Assembly: GCF_019263805.1 (NCBI RefSeq)
Contig: NZ_CP079195.1
Span: 1,653,001 to 1,717,000 of the forward strand
Direction: 5' to 3'
DNA length: 64,000 nucleotides
Origin: Polaribacter sp. NJDZ03
Lineage (GTDB): Bacteria > Bacteroidota > Bacteroidia > Flavobacteriales > Flavobacteriaceae
Shown here: positions 1 to 8,420 of the stretch, one piece after another
Layout of the letters: every line of letters begins with the position of its first letter
How positions within the stretch are numbered: position 1 is the stretch's first letter
Program-made: the position numbers and the translations under genes
Notes under the pieces: model-generated
The model's input: the letters and a program-made list of their open reading frames with translations, nothing else
Database searches by the model: none
What the model was told of the DNA's origin: nothing

Positions 1-721
1 AAATCAATTTAAGGTTTCTAGAAAAGACCAAGATGAATTTGCTTTTAAATCTCACATGAAAGCTTTAAAAGCACAAGCAGAAAATCGTTTTCAAGATCAA
101 ATTGTTCCTATAGAAGTAGAACAAACATATTTAGATGAAAACGGAAAGAAAGCTATAAAAAAATATACAGTTACTAAAGATGAAGGTCCAAGAGCAGGAA
201 CCTCAACAGCTATTTTAAATAAATTACGTCCGGTTTTTGCTGCTGGCGGAAGTGTAACTGCTGGTAACTCATCTCAAATGAGTGATGGAGCTGCTTTTGT
301 AATGGTAATGAGTGAAGAAATGGTGAAAGAATTAAATCTAGAACCAATTGCCAGAGTAGTAAATTATGCTGCTGCGGGTGTAGAACCTAGAATTATGGGA
401 ATTGGTCCTGTTGCTGCAATCCCTAAAGTTTTAAAACAAGCAGGTTTGCAACAAAAAGATATTGATTTAATTGAATTGAATGAAGCATTTGCTTCTCAGT
501 CTTTAGCAGTAATGCGTGAGCTAAATTTAAACCAAGACATTGTAAATGTAAATGGTGGAGCCATTGCTTTAGGTCATCCATTAGGTTGCACAGGCGCAAA
601 ATTATCTGTGCAATTATTTGATGAAATGCGCAAGCGCGAAATGAAAAACAAATACGGAATGGTAACCATGTGTGTTGGTACTGGACAAGGTGCTGCAGGT
701 GTGTTTGAGTTTCTTTCATAA
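1..721 (+). CDS. Thiolase (acetyl-CoA C-acyltransferase), 3' part
   Basis: The reading frame is open from base 2 to the stop at 721, so this is the C-terminal 239 residues of a thiolase of about 400 residues; the N-terminal half with the acyl-accepting cysteine lies outside the window. The C-terminal catalytic signatures are intact: [16 protein letters not shown] with the active-site His (codon 575-577) and MCVGTGQG with the second Cys (codon 671-673). Enzymes of this family cleave 3-ketoacyl-CoA with CoA in fatty acid beta-oxidation, and the acyl-CoA dehydrogenase at 1174 supports that role. The ATG at 56 is internal and not the start. A biosynthetic acetoacetyl-CoA thiolase cannot be fully excluded from this half alone. 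Confidence 0.93.
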   Translation, partial: NQFKVSRKDQDEFAFKSHMKALKAQAENRFQDQIVPIEVEQTYLDENGKKAIKKYTVTKDEGPRAGTSTAILNKLRPVFAAGGSVTAGNSSQMSDGAAFVMVMSEEMVKELNLEPIARVVNYAAAGVEPRIMGIGPVAAIPKVLKQAGLQQKDIDLIELNEAFASQSLAVMRELNLNQDIVNVNGGAIALGHPLGCTGAKLSVQLFDEMRKREMKNKYGMVTMCVGTGQGAAGVFEFLS

Positions 722-732
722 AATAAAAAAGA

Positions 733-1151
733 GAACAAAGAAAAAAGATAAGAGATAAATAGATGTGTGCAAAACAAAGACATAATTACAAGAATCTAAA
801 AATTTGGAAACTCGGTTTAGAGATTACAAATGATATTTCTGACTTGTTATTAAACTTTCCAAAGCACGAAAGATATGATTTAAGTTCACAAATAAGTAGG
901 TGTTCCGTGTCTATGCCAAGTAATATTGCTGAAGGCTCTTCTAGAACAAATAAATCTTTCAGTCATTTCTTAGATATTTCTTTAGGTTCTTCTTTTGAAT
1001 TAGGAACTCAACTATTAGTAGCAAAACATAGGCAGTATATTACTGAAATTAATTTAAAAAAAATTGAAGAAAAAATAGAAGAATTCCAACGGATGACTAT
1101 GGGATTTCAAAGGAACCTCCAATAATGGTCTTTTTTCTATTTTCTTTCTTC
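733..1151 (+). repeat. Inverted repeat bracketing the IVS-type gene
   Basis: A purine-rich 23-nt segment at 733-755 and its inverted counterpart at 1129-1151 match at 19 of 23 positions by hand alignment and flank the four-helix-bundle gene almost exactly (gene 763-1125). In RNA the two arms could pair and close a loop of about 370 nt. 23S rRNA intervening sequences have the same plan, a stem of complementary ends with an optional four-helix-bundle ORF in the loop. The arms are low-complexity (mainly A and G on one side), so chance similarity is possible. Confidence 0.5.
763..1125 (+). CDS. Four-helix-bundle protein of the 23S rRNA intervening-sequence family
   Basis: This 120-residue protein belongs to the family encoded in 23S rRNA intervening sequences (also called S23 or TIGR02436). 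The recognisable core is IWKLGLEITNDI near the N-terminus followed by RCSVSMPSNIAEGSSR (about residues 45-60), then helices rich in Leu, Lys and Glu. Family members form pentameric four-helix bundles and are related to the accessory protein Avd of diversity-generating retroelements; their cellular role is unclear. It lies 41 bp after the thiolase and 48 bp before the acyl-CoA dehydrogenase in the same orientation, so it interrupts a beta-oxidation operon and is probably co-transcribed. The inverted repeat around it suggests it arrived as a unit. Confidence 0.88.
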   Translation: MCAKQRHNYKNLKIWKLGLEITNDISDLLLNFPKHERYDLSSQISRCSVSMPSNIAEGSSRTNKSFSHFLDISLGSSFELGTQLLVAKHRQYITEINLKKIEEKIEEFQRMTMGFQRNLQ

Positions 1152-1173
1152 TATAATCTAAAAAAACAAAAAT

Positions 1174-2970
1174 ATGGCAGATTTATTAAGAGGTGGACAA
1201 TTCCTTGTTAAGGAAACAAACTGTGAAGATATATTTACTCCAGAAGATTTTTCTGAAGAGCAACAAATGATGAAAGATGCAGTGATGGAATTTAATGATA
1301 GAGAAATCATTCCTCATAAAGCACGCTTTGAAGCTAAAGACTTTGCACTTACAGAAGAAGTAATGCGTAAAGCTGGTGAATTAGGTTTTTTAGGTGTAGC
1401 TGTTCCTGAAGCTTATGAAGGATTGGGAATGGGGTTTGTTTCTACCGTTTTAACGTGTGATTATATTTCTTCTGGTACAGGTTCTTTTAGTACTGCTTTT
1501 GGTGCACATACAGGAATTGGAACTATGCCTATTACTTTATATGGAACCGAAGAACAGAAACAAAAATACGTACCAAAATTAGCTACTGGTGAGTGGTTTG
1601 GTGCCTACTGCTTAACAGAACCAGGTGCTGGATCTGATGCAAATTCTGGTAAAACTACCGCTGAATTATCTGCTGATGGAAAGTCATACAAAATTAACGG
1701 TCAAAAAATGTGGATTTCTAACGCAGGTTTTTGTCGTTTAATGATTGTTTTTGCTCGCATAGAAGGTGATAAAAATATTACTGGTTTTATTGTTGAGTTT
1801 GATAAGGAAAATCCGAATGGAATTACATTGGGAGAGGAAGAACATAAATTAGGTATTAGAGCAAGCTCTACTAGACAAGTCTTTTTTAACGATACTGTAG
1901 TTCCTGTAGAAAACATGTTAGCAGGGCGTGGTGAAGGTTTTAAAATTGCCATGAATGCTTTAAATGTTGGACGAATTAAATTAGCCGCTGCTTGTTTAGA
2001 TTCTCAAAGAAGAATTGTTACACATGCAGTAAAATATGCAAACGAACGTAAACAATTTAAAACACCTATTTCAGATTTTGGTGCCATTAAAGTAAAATTA
2101 GCTGAAATGGCAACCAATGCTTATGTTGGTGAATCTGCTACATATAGAGCTTCTAAAGATATTGAAGACAGAATTGCTTTAAGAGTAGCAGCAGGAAACA
2201 CACATCAAGAAGCAGAATTAAAAGGTGTAGAAGAATATGCTATTGAATGTTCTATTTTAAAAGTAGCCGTTTCAGAAGACATACAAAATTGTGCAGACGA
2301 AGGAATTCAGATTTTTGGTGGAATGGGGTTCTCTGAAGAAACACCTATGGAATCTGCTTGGAGAGATGCAAGAATTGCTCGTATTTATGAAGGAACAAAC
2401 GAAATTAACAGAATGCTTTCTGTTGGTATGTTAATTAAAAAAGCAATGAAAGGTCATGTAGATTTATTAGGTCCTGCAACAGAAGTTGCAAATAGCCTAA
2501 TGGGAATACCTTCTTTTGATACTCCAGATTATTCTGAATTATTTTCTGAAGAAAAACATATGATTGCTAAGTTGAAGAAAACATTTTTAATGGTTGCAGG
2601 TGCAGCACTTCAAAAATATGGTCAAGAAATAGAATCACATCAACAATTATTAATTGCAGCATCAGATATCTTAATTGAAATCTACATGGCTGAATCAGCT
2701 ATATTAAGAACAGAAAAAAATGTAAAACGCACTAGCAAAGAAGCACAATCTGTTCAAATTGCAATGTCTAAATTATATTTATATCATGCAGTAGATATTA
2801 TTGAGGAAAAAGGAAAAGAAAGTATTATTTCTTTTGCGGAAGGTGATGAACAACGTATGATGTTAATGGGCTTAAAACGTTTTACGAAGTACCAAAACTA
2901 CCCAGACATTGTAGATTTACGTGACGAAATAGCAGAAAAAGTCAAAGCAGAAAACAAATACTGCTTCTAA
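1174..2970 (+). CDS. Acyl-CoA dehydrogenase, long form
   Basis: A 598-residue FAD-dependent acyl-CoA dehydrogenase that introduces the alpha-beta double bond in the first step of fatty acid beta-oxidation. The N-terminal helical domain is followed by LTEPGAGSDA and GQKMWISNAG (FAD/substrate-binding signatures, about residues 145-180), and by IYEGTNEINRM, whose Glu at about residue 406 is the expected catalytic base. It is some 200 residues longer than the short 380-residue family; the extra C-terminal helical domain (about 430-598) resembles that of VLCAD-type enzymes. It closes the operon with the thiolase; the next recognisable element downstream is a terminator at 3091. Confidence 0.95.
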   Translation: MADLLRGGQFLVKETNCEDIFTPEDFSEEQQMMKDAVMEFNDREIIPHKARFEAKDFALTEEVMRKAGELGFLGVAVPEAYEGLGMGFVSTVLTCDYISSGTGSFSTAFGAHTGIGTMPITLYGTEEQKQKYVPKLATGEWFGAYCLTEPGAGSDANSGKTTAELSADGKSYKINGQKMWISNAGFCRLMIVFARIEGDKNITGFIVEFDKENPNGITLGEEEHKLGIRASSTRQVFFNDTVVPVENMLAGRGEGFKIAMNALNVGRIKLAAACLDSQRRIVTHAVKYANERKQFKTPISDFGAIKVKLAEMATNAYVGESATYRASKDIEDRIALRVAAGNTHQEAELKGVEEYAIECSILKVAVSEDIQNCADEGIQIFGGMGFSEETPMESAWRDARIARIYEGTNEINRMLSVGMLIKKAMKGHVDLLGPATEVANSLMGIPSFDTPDYSELFSEEKHMIAKLKKTFLMVAGAALQKYGQEIESHQQLLIAASDILIEIYMAESAILRTEKNVKRTSKEAQSVQIAMSKLYLYHAVDIIEEKGKESIISFAEGDEQRMMLMGLKRFTKYQNYPDIVDLRDEIAEKVKAENKYCF

Positions 2971-2982
2971 GAATCTCTTGAT

Positions 2983-3033
2983 GTCAAATTGAGTTTGTCG
3001 AAGTTTTCAAATTCTCCTTCAAACTCAACTGAC
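2983..3033. repeat. Imperfect palindromic intergenic repeat
   Basis: The arms 2983-3003 and 3016-3033 are near-inverse copies (GTCA..TTGAGTTTG and its reverse) separated by a short AT-rich loop. Sequences of the type GTCA-n-TTGAG..GTCGAAG are, from memory, frequent dispersed elements between genes in Flavobacteriaceae. It lies directly after the acyl-CoA dehydrogenase stop and may act as a 3' mRNA structure. Confidence 0.5.
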
Positions 3034-3090
3034 TATCAGAATATAGTAAAAAATTAATCTTAATTTTAGATTAAATTAGTTGTTTGTTGT

Positions 3091-3121
3091 AAAAACCATC
3101 ATTTTTAATGATGGTTTTTTT
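3091..3121 (+). terminator. Intrinsic terminator after the beta-oxidation operon
   Basis: A 13-nt arm at 3091-3103 (AAAAACCATCATT) pairs with 3107-3119 around a 3-nt loop and is followed by a T run. It lies 120 bp after the acyl-CoA dehydrogenase stop. The A run on the other side would let it work in both directions. Confidence 0.8.
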
Positions 3122-3157
3122 ATACTCTAAATATTCATAGAATAATTAAAATTATAT

Positions 3158-3165
3158 TAATTTTG
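3158..3165 (+). promoter_or_regulatory. Candidate -7 promoter element
   Basis: TAATTTTG fits the Bacteroidota consensus TAnnTTTG and sits 34 bp before the ATG of the e(P4)-like lipoprotein. I do not see a convincing -33 TTG at the right distance, so the call rests on one motif. Confidence 0.35.
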
Positions 3166-3199
3166 AAACTCTTTCATATTTCCTAAATTAGAAGCCACA

Positions 3200-4015
3200 A
3201 TGAAAAATAAAATATTTTTTTCTCTTTTTGCAGCATTCATATTCTTTGGGTGTAAAACTCAAATTACAACCATAAAACAACAAATTACAGGCAACCTTCC
3301 TATTAAAGAACATACCATTCAATCTTTATTATGGGTTCAAAATGCAGCTGAATACAAAGCATTAACGTACCAAGCATACAATTTAGCGCAACTTCGTTTA
3401 GATCAAATTCTTGCAAATAATACCTCTAAAAAACCAATTGCTATTGTTACTGATATAGATGAAACTCTTTTAGATAATAGTCCGTATTCTGGCAAACAAA
3501 TTGAGTTAGATGAAAACTACACTTCAGATAGATGGGCAGAATGGGTAGCCCAGAAAAAGGCAAATGCCATACCAGGAGCACTCGCTTTTTTTAAGTATGC
3601 AAAAAGTAAAAATGTAGCTGTATTTTATATTTCTAACAGATCTGCAGCACAGACAAAAGAAACCATCGAAAACCTACAATTAAAGGATTTTCCTTTTGCT
3701 GATGAAACTCATGTACTTTTAAAAACAAACAGTAGTGAAAAAGGAACAAGAAGAAGTATTGTGAACAAAACACATGAAATAGTGCTACTTATTGGCGATA
3801 ATTTATCTGACTTTTCATCAATATTTGAAAATAGCACTACTGATAAAAGAAACAAAAACACAGATAGTTTGCATACCTCTTTTGGTAATAAATATATTGT
3901 TTTGCCAAACCCAATGTATGGAGATTGGGAAACAAAAGGTATTTATGAAGGAAACTATAATTGGACAAATGCTCAAAAAGACTCTATCCGACATAAAAGA
4001 ATCACTTCTTATTAA
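3200..4015 (+). CDS. 5'-nucleotidase, lipoprotein e(P4) family
   Basis: This 271-residue protein is a surface or periplasmic acid phosphatase of the HAD superfamily. The N-terminus is a lipoprotein signal peptide with Cys18 as the lipidation site (AAFIFFGCKT). The HAD nucleophile motif is VTDIDETLLDNSPY, with Asp85 and Asp87, and the acidic C-terminal motif is LIGDNLSDF. Haemophilus e(P4) proteins dephosphorylate nucleotides such as NMN for uptake, and a similar nucleotide-salvage or phosphate-scavenging role is inferred here. It appears to be a single-gene unit with its own candidate promoter; the next gene is on the opposite strand and convergent. Confidence 0.9.
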   Translation: MKNKIFFSLFAAFIFFGCKTQITTIKQQITGNLPIKEHTIQSLLWVQNAAEYKALTYQAYNLAQLRLDQILANNTSKKPIAIVTDIDETLLDNSPYSGKQIELDENYTSDRWAEWVAQKKANAIPGALAFFKYAKSKNVAVFYISNRSAAQTKETIENLQLKDFPFADETHVLLKTNSSEKGTRRSIVNKTHEIVLLIGDNLSDFSSIFENSTTDKRNKNTDSLHTSFGNKYIVLPNPMYGDWETKGIYEGNYNWTNAQKDSIRHKRITSY

Positions 4016-4152
4016 GTTCATTTTTTTATCAATCTTATAAAAAGTGATAGAGGCATCAACTCCGCTTAAACAGACATATTGGTTATTTTAAATGATAAAC
4101 AATACCGTTAATTGCTTCGCTGTAAAAACGATTTACACATCAATTAAAAACA

Positions 4153-4926
4153 TTAACGATCGACAGAATATCTATTAAACAAACTTCTTTGTATTGCTTT
4201 TTTAGCATCACTTAGAAGTTTTTCAATTTCAGGAATCGATTTTTTCTGTATTTCTGCAATTTCCTCTATTTTTAATTTTTGATTTGTAAACAAATAGAAA
4301 ACAATTCGCATAGCAGCAGGCATATTGTGCAGCACTAATGCTATATGTTCGTTCACTTTGTCTTCACCTAACTGCGTATCTAATTTATCAGCTAAATCTT
4401 TCTCATCATCCTCTACAAATACATGGTCTAAGCTATAATCATTATGGTTATAAGTTGCATCATCTAACTCTTCTAGCAACACTAAATCTCCTCCTCCATC
4501 TGTACTAAATTCTTCCTGTAGTTCATCCCATTCTGGCTTGGAATAATCATCAATGTTTTTAAAAAACAATTCATTAAACTCTTCTTCAACAATAACATCC
4601 TCTAGTAAATCATTTGTTTTTTTAAACAACCATAAATAGAAATTACCTTCATTTTCTACCTCATCAATCGTATCGTAAATTGTGATAAAAAGTTGATCTA
4701 TAATATCATCTGCTTTGTATTTCTTTTTAGAAAAATGACCTTTTTTTATCGCTGTATTCAATCTTTGATTTACATAATTTCTAATTTCTGGCAAAATTTT
4801 TAAAACTAATTGATTAAAATCGGTTTGATTATCTTCCTTTTTTAGTTTTACCAAACTAGAAAATGATTTTGTTACAAAAAGACGATACTCACTTTTGCTT
4901 TGGTAATAAGAAATGCTTGTTTTCAT
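4153..4926 (-). CDS. Sigma-70-like (ECF-type) RNA polymerase sigma factor
   Basis: This 257-residue protein has two helical blocks separated by a long acidic linker. The first, about residues 38-110 (ILPEIRNYVNQRL..ADDIIDQLFITIYD), fits sigma region 2. The second, about 195-250 (NMPAAMRIVFYLFTNQKL..IAEIQKKSIPEIEKLL), fits a region 4 helix-turn-helix. The linker at 110-195 is unusually long and rich in Asp and Glu for an ECF factor. No anti-sigma gene is adjacent. It diverges from the J-domain/KTSC gene with 234 bp between them. The family call is good; the regulon is unknown. Confidence 0.7.
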   Translation of the reverse strand: MKTSISYYQSKSEYRLFVTKSFSSLVKLKKEDNQTDFNQLVLKILPEIRNYVNQRLNTAIKKGHFSKKKYKADDIIDQLFITIYDTIDEVENEGNFYLWLFKKTNDLLEDVIVEEEFNELFFKNIDDYSKPEWDELQEEFSTDGGGDLVLLEELDDATYNHNDYSLDHVFVEDDEKDLADKLDTQLGEDKVNEHIALVLHNMPAAMRIVFYLFTNQKLKIEEIAEIQKKSIPEIEKLLSDAKKAIQRSLFNRYSVDR

Positions 4927-5104
4927 AATAAAATGCTTTAAAGATATTTCTAAAGATGCAAAATAAGAAATGATAATAAAATGATAAAAATCAGTAAACT
5001 ATCAACTTTAACAATTAAAAAACTGTTTTCAAAGGAGCTAAATACCTTATGATAAAATGAAATTAAAGTTTAAAGAATTCTATTTATAATTTAATAAACT
5101 TTTA

Positions 5105-5138
5105 TTGCACTACAATCCATTTAATATCAGTACTTTTG
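5105..5138 (+). promoter_or_regulatory. Candidate promoter of the J-domain/KTSC gene
   Basis: TACTTTTG at 5131-5138 matches the Bacteroidota -7 consensus TAnnTTTG, and a TTG lies at 5105-5107, 23 nt upstream, at the long end of the usual spacing. The ATG follows 22 bp after the -7 element. Confidence 0.55.
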
Positions 5139-5160
5139 CACGCAATTTGAAAACACACGA

Positions 5161-5607
5161 ATGAAACGTATTAAAGAATATAAAAAACTTTTTAGAGTAG
5201 AAGGAGCTATTGATTTAAAAGATTTAAAAAAATCTTATAGAGGTTTAGTAAAGGAATGGCATCCAGATAAATTTACTGATGACTCTAAAAAAGAGGAAGC
5301 AGATCTAATGAGTACTCAAATTATAGATGGGTATCATTTCTTAGTTAGTATCGCTCCAGAAACAAAAGCAGCTAATTTAGATGCTTACAAAACAACTATA
5401 ACAGAATTTCAAGTTGCAGACTGGCATCATAAAAGTATGTTATTAGAAGTTACTTTTACAGACGGAAATAAATACGAATACTTTGGTGTTAGTAAAATAC
5501 TTTTTGGAAAATTTGTAAACGCAAAATCTATGAACAATTTTGGTAAAAGAAATATTTTTAATTCTTTTACATACAGAAAATCTATGAAAGCTTCTGCTAC
5601 TGTTTAA
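5161..5607 (+). CDS. J-domain plus KTSC-domain protein
   Basis: In this 148-residue protein the first 60 residues form a J-domain with the Hsp70-stimulating His-Pro-Asp tripeptide at 34-36 (KEWHPDKF). The C-terminal part, about residues 80-140, is a KTSC domain: a Tyr-containing strand pair (NKYEYFGVS) followed by FGKFVNAKSMNNFGKRNIF. KTSC domains are small, of unknown function, and sometimes linked to nucleic-acid proteins. The protein is short for a co-chaperone and has no G/F or zinc region. It is monocistronic, with its own promoter and a terminator 145 bp downstream. Confidence 0.85.
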   Translation: MKRIKEYKKLFRVEGAIDLKDLKKSYRGLVKEWHPDKFTDDSKKEEADLMSTQIIDGYHFLVSIAPETKAANLDAYKTTITEFQVADWHHKSMLLEVTFTDGNKYEYFGVSKILFGKFVNAKSMNNFGKRNIFNSFTYRKSMKASATV

Positions 5608-5751
5608 AAGAATTATAAAAATACTATTGTTAAAAGTTTCCTTCTAAACAAGGAATGAAAAATAATTTTGAAATAATCTTATTTATCTAAGATAATAAGA
5701 TTTTTCAATCGCCCGAAAAGGCTCATTTTGAAATGACAATTATCAATAAAC

Positions 5752-5789
5752 AAAAAAAGAGATTACATTAATATGTAATCTCTTTTTTT
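5752..5789. terminator. Bidirectional terminator between the KTSC gene and trxB
   Basis: The 11-nt arms 5758-5768 and 5773-5783 pair perfectly around a TAAT loop, with an A run before and a T run after. It sits between convergent genes (5607 and 5810) and can serve both. Confidence 0.9.
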
Positions 5790-5809
5790 ATGCTCTAATA
5801 TAAGGTTAC

Positions 5810-6757
5810 TTATTCTAAGGCTCCTAAATAACGTTCTGCATCTAAAGCTGCCATACAACCTGTACCTGCTGCCGTAACTGCTTGTCTATATTCTTTATCT
5901 TGAATATCTCCTGCAGCAAAAACTCCTGGTAAGTTTGTTTTTGTAGATTTACCTTTGGTAATTAAATACCCTGTTTCATCCATATCTAAAACTCCTTTAA
6001 ATAAGTCTGAATTTGGCGTATGTCCTATTGCTATAAAAACACCTGTTACAGAAATATTCGTAGTTTCTTTTGTTTTATTGTTAATTGCTCTAACTCCTTC
6101 TACAACATTAGATCCTAAAACCTCATCTATTTCTGTGTTGTATAAAACTTCAATATTTTTAGTTTTATTAACTCTATGTTGCATTGCTTTAGAAGCTCTC
6201 ATAAAATCTTTACGAACCAATATGGTAACTTTACTACAAATATTAGATAAATAAGTAGCCTCTTCTGCAGCAGTATCTCCTGCTCCAACAACTACTACAT
6301 CTTGTCCTTTATAGAAAAAACCATCGCAAGTTGCACAAGCTGATACTCCACCACCTATTAAACGTTGTTCACTTTCTAATCCTAAATATTTAGCAGTAGC
6401 TCCTGTAGAAATAATAATTGTTTCTGCTTCAATATGTTTAGATTCGTCTACAATAACTTTATGAATTCCACCAACTTTATCACTTAACTCAACACTAGTT
6501 ACCAATCCAAAACGAACTTCTGTACCAAAACGTTCTGCTTGTTTTTGTAAATCTGTCATCATTGCAGTACCATCTGTACCTTCTGGATATCCCGGAAAAT
6601 TATCAACTTCTGTTGTTGTTGTTAATTGACCTCCCATCTGCATTCCTGTATACATTACAGGTTTCATGTCTGCTCTTGCTGCATAAATTGCTGCTGTATA
6701 ACCGGCAGGACCAGAACCAATAATTAAACATTTTATTTTTTCTATTGTATCTGACAT
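5810..6757 (-). CDS. trxB: Thioredoxin-disulfide reductase
   Basis: This 315-residue FAD/NADPH enzyme reduces thioredoxin in the cytoplasm. The FAD-binding Rossmann motif GSGPAGY is at 14-20, the redox-active disulfide is C141-A-T-C144 (SACATCDGFF), the NADPH-binding motif GAGDTAAEEA follows at about 157-166, and a second FAD contact is the C-terminal FAAGDIQD. Length and motif order match the low-molecular-weight bacterial enzyme. The gene stands alone, ending at the bidirectional terminator at 5752. Confidence 0.98.
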   Translation of the reverse strand: MSDTIEKIKCLIIGSGPAGYTAAIYAARADMKPVMYTGMQMGGQLTTTTEVDNFPGYPEGTDGTAMMTDLQKQAERFGTEVRFGLVTSVELSDKVGGIHKVIVDESKHIEAETIIISTGATAKYLGLESEQRLIGGGVSACATCDGFFYKGQDVVVVGAGDTAAEEATYLSNICSKVTILVRKDFMRASKAMQHRVNKTKNIEVLYNTEIDEVLGSNVVEGVRAINNKTKETTNISVTGVFIAIGHTPNSDLFKGVLDMDETGYLITKGKSTKTNLPGVFAAGDIQDKEYRQAVTAAGTGCMAALDAERYLGALE

Positions 6758-6865
6758 ATTAAATTTATTTGATTATAGGAAACAAAAATATTCTTTTTTA
6801 TTCCTTTAAAAGACGATTGTTTATAAGTTTTAACAATGGAAAAATAAGTTTATAAAATTGAAATA

Positions 6866-7948
6866 TTATTTTGGAAGTAATTTAATAATTCCTAAATTTT
6901 CTACACCAACATACATAAATCCATCTAAACCTTGCGCTATAGAGCGAACTCTCCCTATACCTTTTAGCATTTTTACTTCTTTAAAAACTTTATTTCCTTT
7001 TAATATGCATCTTGTTAAATACTGAAACTTTAAAGAACCTATTAATAAATTACCTTTCCAGCTACCATATTTATCACTGTTTATAAAAGCCATACCACTT
7101 GGCGCAATAGAGGGTGTCCAATAATAAATGGGGTTTTCCATACCTGGTAGAGAAGTATTATCTGTAAATTTAGTACCACTATAATTAACGCCATAACTTA
7201 CTTTTGGCCAACCATAATTCTTACCAATCTTAATAATATTTATTTCATCACCTCCTTTTGGACCATGTTCGTGAGACCAAATTTCTTTTGTTAATGGGTT
7301 CATTCTCATCCCTTGTGGATTTCTATGCCCATAACTATAAATTGCTTTTTTAGCATTATTTATTTTTACAAAAGGATTGTCTTTTGGTATCGTACCATCA
7401 TCATTTAACCGATATATTTTCCCTCCATCTTTTGTAATATCTTGCGGATTTTCATCTCTATTATCTCTATCTCCCACACTAAAATAAACATGGTTTTCTT
7501 CATCAAAAGTTATTCTAGAGCCAAAATGTTGTGATCTTGTAGTATTAGGACTCGCTTTGTACAAGACTTCTTTATCTATTAATTGATTGTTTTTTAGTTT
7601 TGCTCTCATTAAAGCGGTATTTCCTCCACTTCCTGTTCCTTCGGATGATACGTAGGTAAAATAGATCCAGTTATTTTTTTGATAATCCGGATGCAGTTCA
7701 ATGTCTAAAAACCCACCCTGACCTCTAAGGTAAATTTCTGGAACACCTTGTACTTCTATTTTTACACCATCTTTAAAATGAATAAGCTTTCCTTCTTTTT
7801 CTGTAATTAACATAGTGTTATCTGGTAGAAAAGTAAAACCCCACGGATTCGTTAAATCAGGCACAATTAACTCATACTCTTTACTTTGAGAAAAACCAGA
7901 TACAAGAACACCGAAATAGATGATAAGAATATAAATAAATTGCTTCAT
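6866..7948 (-). CDS. PQQ-dependent sugar dehydrogenase, soluble GDH/YliI type
   Basis: This is a 360-residue exported six-bladed beta-propeller. The N-terminus carries a Sec signal peptide ending near GFSQS (about residue 20). Family marks include WGFTFLPDNTMLITEKEGKL near the N-terminus, the HxHGPKGGDEIN motif (EIWSHEHGPKGGDEIN, about 225-240), and the C-terminal GLDGFMYVGVENLGII blade. Such proteins bind PQQ and oxidise aldoses in the periplasm, passing electrons to the respiratory chain; the exact sugar cannot be told. It shares its orientation with trxB, but 108 bp separate them and no functional link is evident. Confidence 0.88.
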   Translation of the reverse strand: MKQFIYILIIYFGVLVSGFSQSKEYELIVPDLTNPWGFTFLPDNTMLITEKEGKLIHFKDGVKIEVQGVPEIYLRGQGGFLDIELHPDYQKNNWIYFTYVSSEGTGSGGNTALMRAKLKNNQLIDKEVLYKASPNTTRSQHFGSRITFDEENHVYFSVGDRDNRDENPQDITKDGGKIYRLNDDGTIPKDNPFVKINNAKKAIYSYGHRNPQGMRMNPLTKEIWSHEHGPKGGDEINIIKIGKNYGWPKVSYGVNYSGTKFTDNTSLPGMENPIYYWTPSIAPSGMAFINSDKYGSWKGNLLIGSLKFQYLTRCILKGNKVFKEVKMLKGIGRVRSIAQGLDGFMYVGVENLGIIKLLPK

Positions 7949-7996
7949 TTTTTTAAAAATAAAATTAATATTTCAATAAATATACAAATATTATTC

Positions 7997-8004
7997 TATA
8001 TTTG
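7997..8004 (+). promoter_or_regulatory. Candidate -7 element of the tRNA-Pro gene
   Basis: TATATTTG matches TAnnTTTG and lies 27 bp upstream of the tRNA 5' end, a sensible distance for a short 5' leader. Confidence 0.5.
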
Positions 8005-8031
8005 CACTCGCAAATTGAGTGTATCAATTTT

Positions 8032-8106
8032 CGGGGTGTAGCGTAGCCCGGTCATCGCGCCTCGTTTGGGACGAGGAGGTCGCAGGTTCGAATCCTGCCA
8101 CCCCGA
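8032..8106 (+). tRNA. tRNA-Pro (anticodon TGG)
   Basis: The acceptor stem CGGGGTG (8032-8038) pairs with CACCCCG (8099-8105), with discriminator A at 8106. The anticodon stem CCTCG/CGAGG encloses the loop TTTGGGA with anticodon TGG, which reads CCN proline codons. The T arm contains GGTTCGAATCC. CCA is not encoded. A strong terminator follows at 8131. Confidence 0.97.
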
Positions 8107-8130
8107 CAGATTTAAATGTCACAGTATTTA

Positions 8131-8165
8131 AAAACCTTGATAATCAAATGATTATCAAGGTTTTT
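8131..8165 (+). terminator. Terminator of tRNA-Pro
   Basis: A 14-15-nt arm (AAACCTTGATAATC) pairs perfectly with its inverse across an AAAT loop (8146-8149), followed by a T run. It begins 25 bp after the tRNA. Confidence 0.9.
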
Positions 8166-8380
8166 AAGTTTTTAAACAATCCTAAAACTTGATTGATTTT
8201 AAACAAAAAAAGTACATTTTACCTTACACTTAAGACATTTATACCTACAGTTATTTTAACCAATAAAGTATCCGTTAAAATTACACCTCACTTTCAGGGC
8301 ATTCTCTTATTTCTAATACTCAGATTTAAGCAAAGAGTATTAAAAAAAATAGTAAGTAAAAACAGAACTCTTTTAAGTGG

Positions 8381-8410
8381 CTAATAATGGATCAAGTCCA
8401 AAAGTTGTGG
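8381..8410 (+). repeat. IS left end: target duplication plus terminal inverted repeat
   Basis: 8381-8388 is CTAATAAT, the left copy of the 8-bp target duplication. 8389-8410 is the 22-bp left terminal repeat, beginning GGATCAA and ending AAAAGTTGTGG; it matches the right end at 19 of 22 positions. Confidence 0.95.
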
Positions 8411-8420
8411 GATTTAGAAA

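Noticed and set aside
423..783. Antisense open frames over the thiolase gene
   Set aside because: They mirror the codon pattern of a clearly real gene on the other strand and have no protein-like features.
8193..8384. 63-codon open frame between the tRNA-Pro terminator and the IS element
   Set aside because: It begins with TTG, has low-complexity Lys/Leu composition, ends inside the IS target duplication, and resembles no family that I know.
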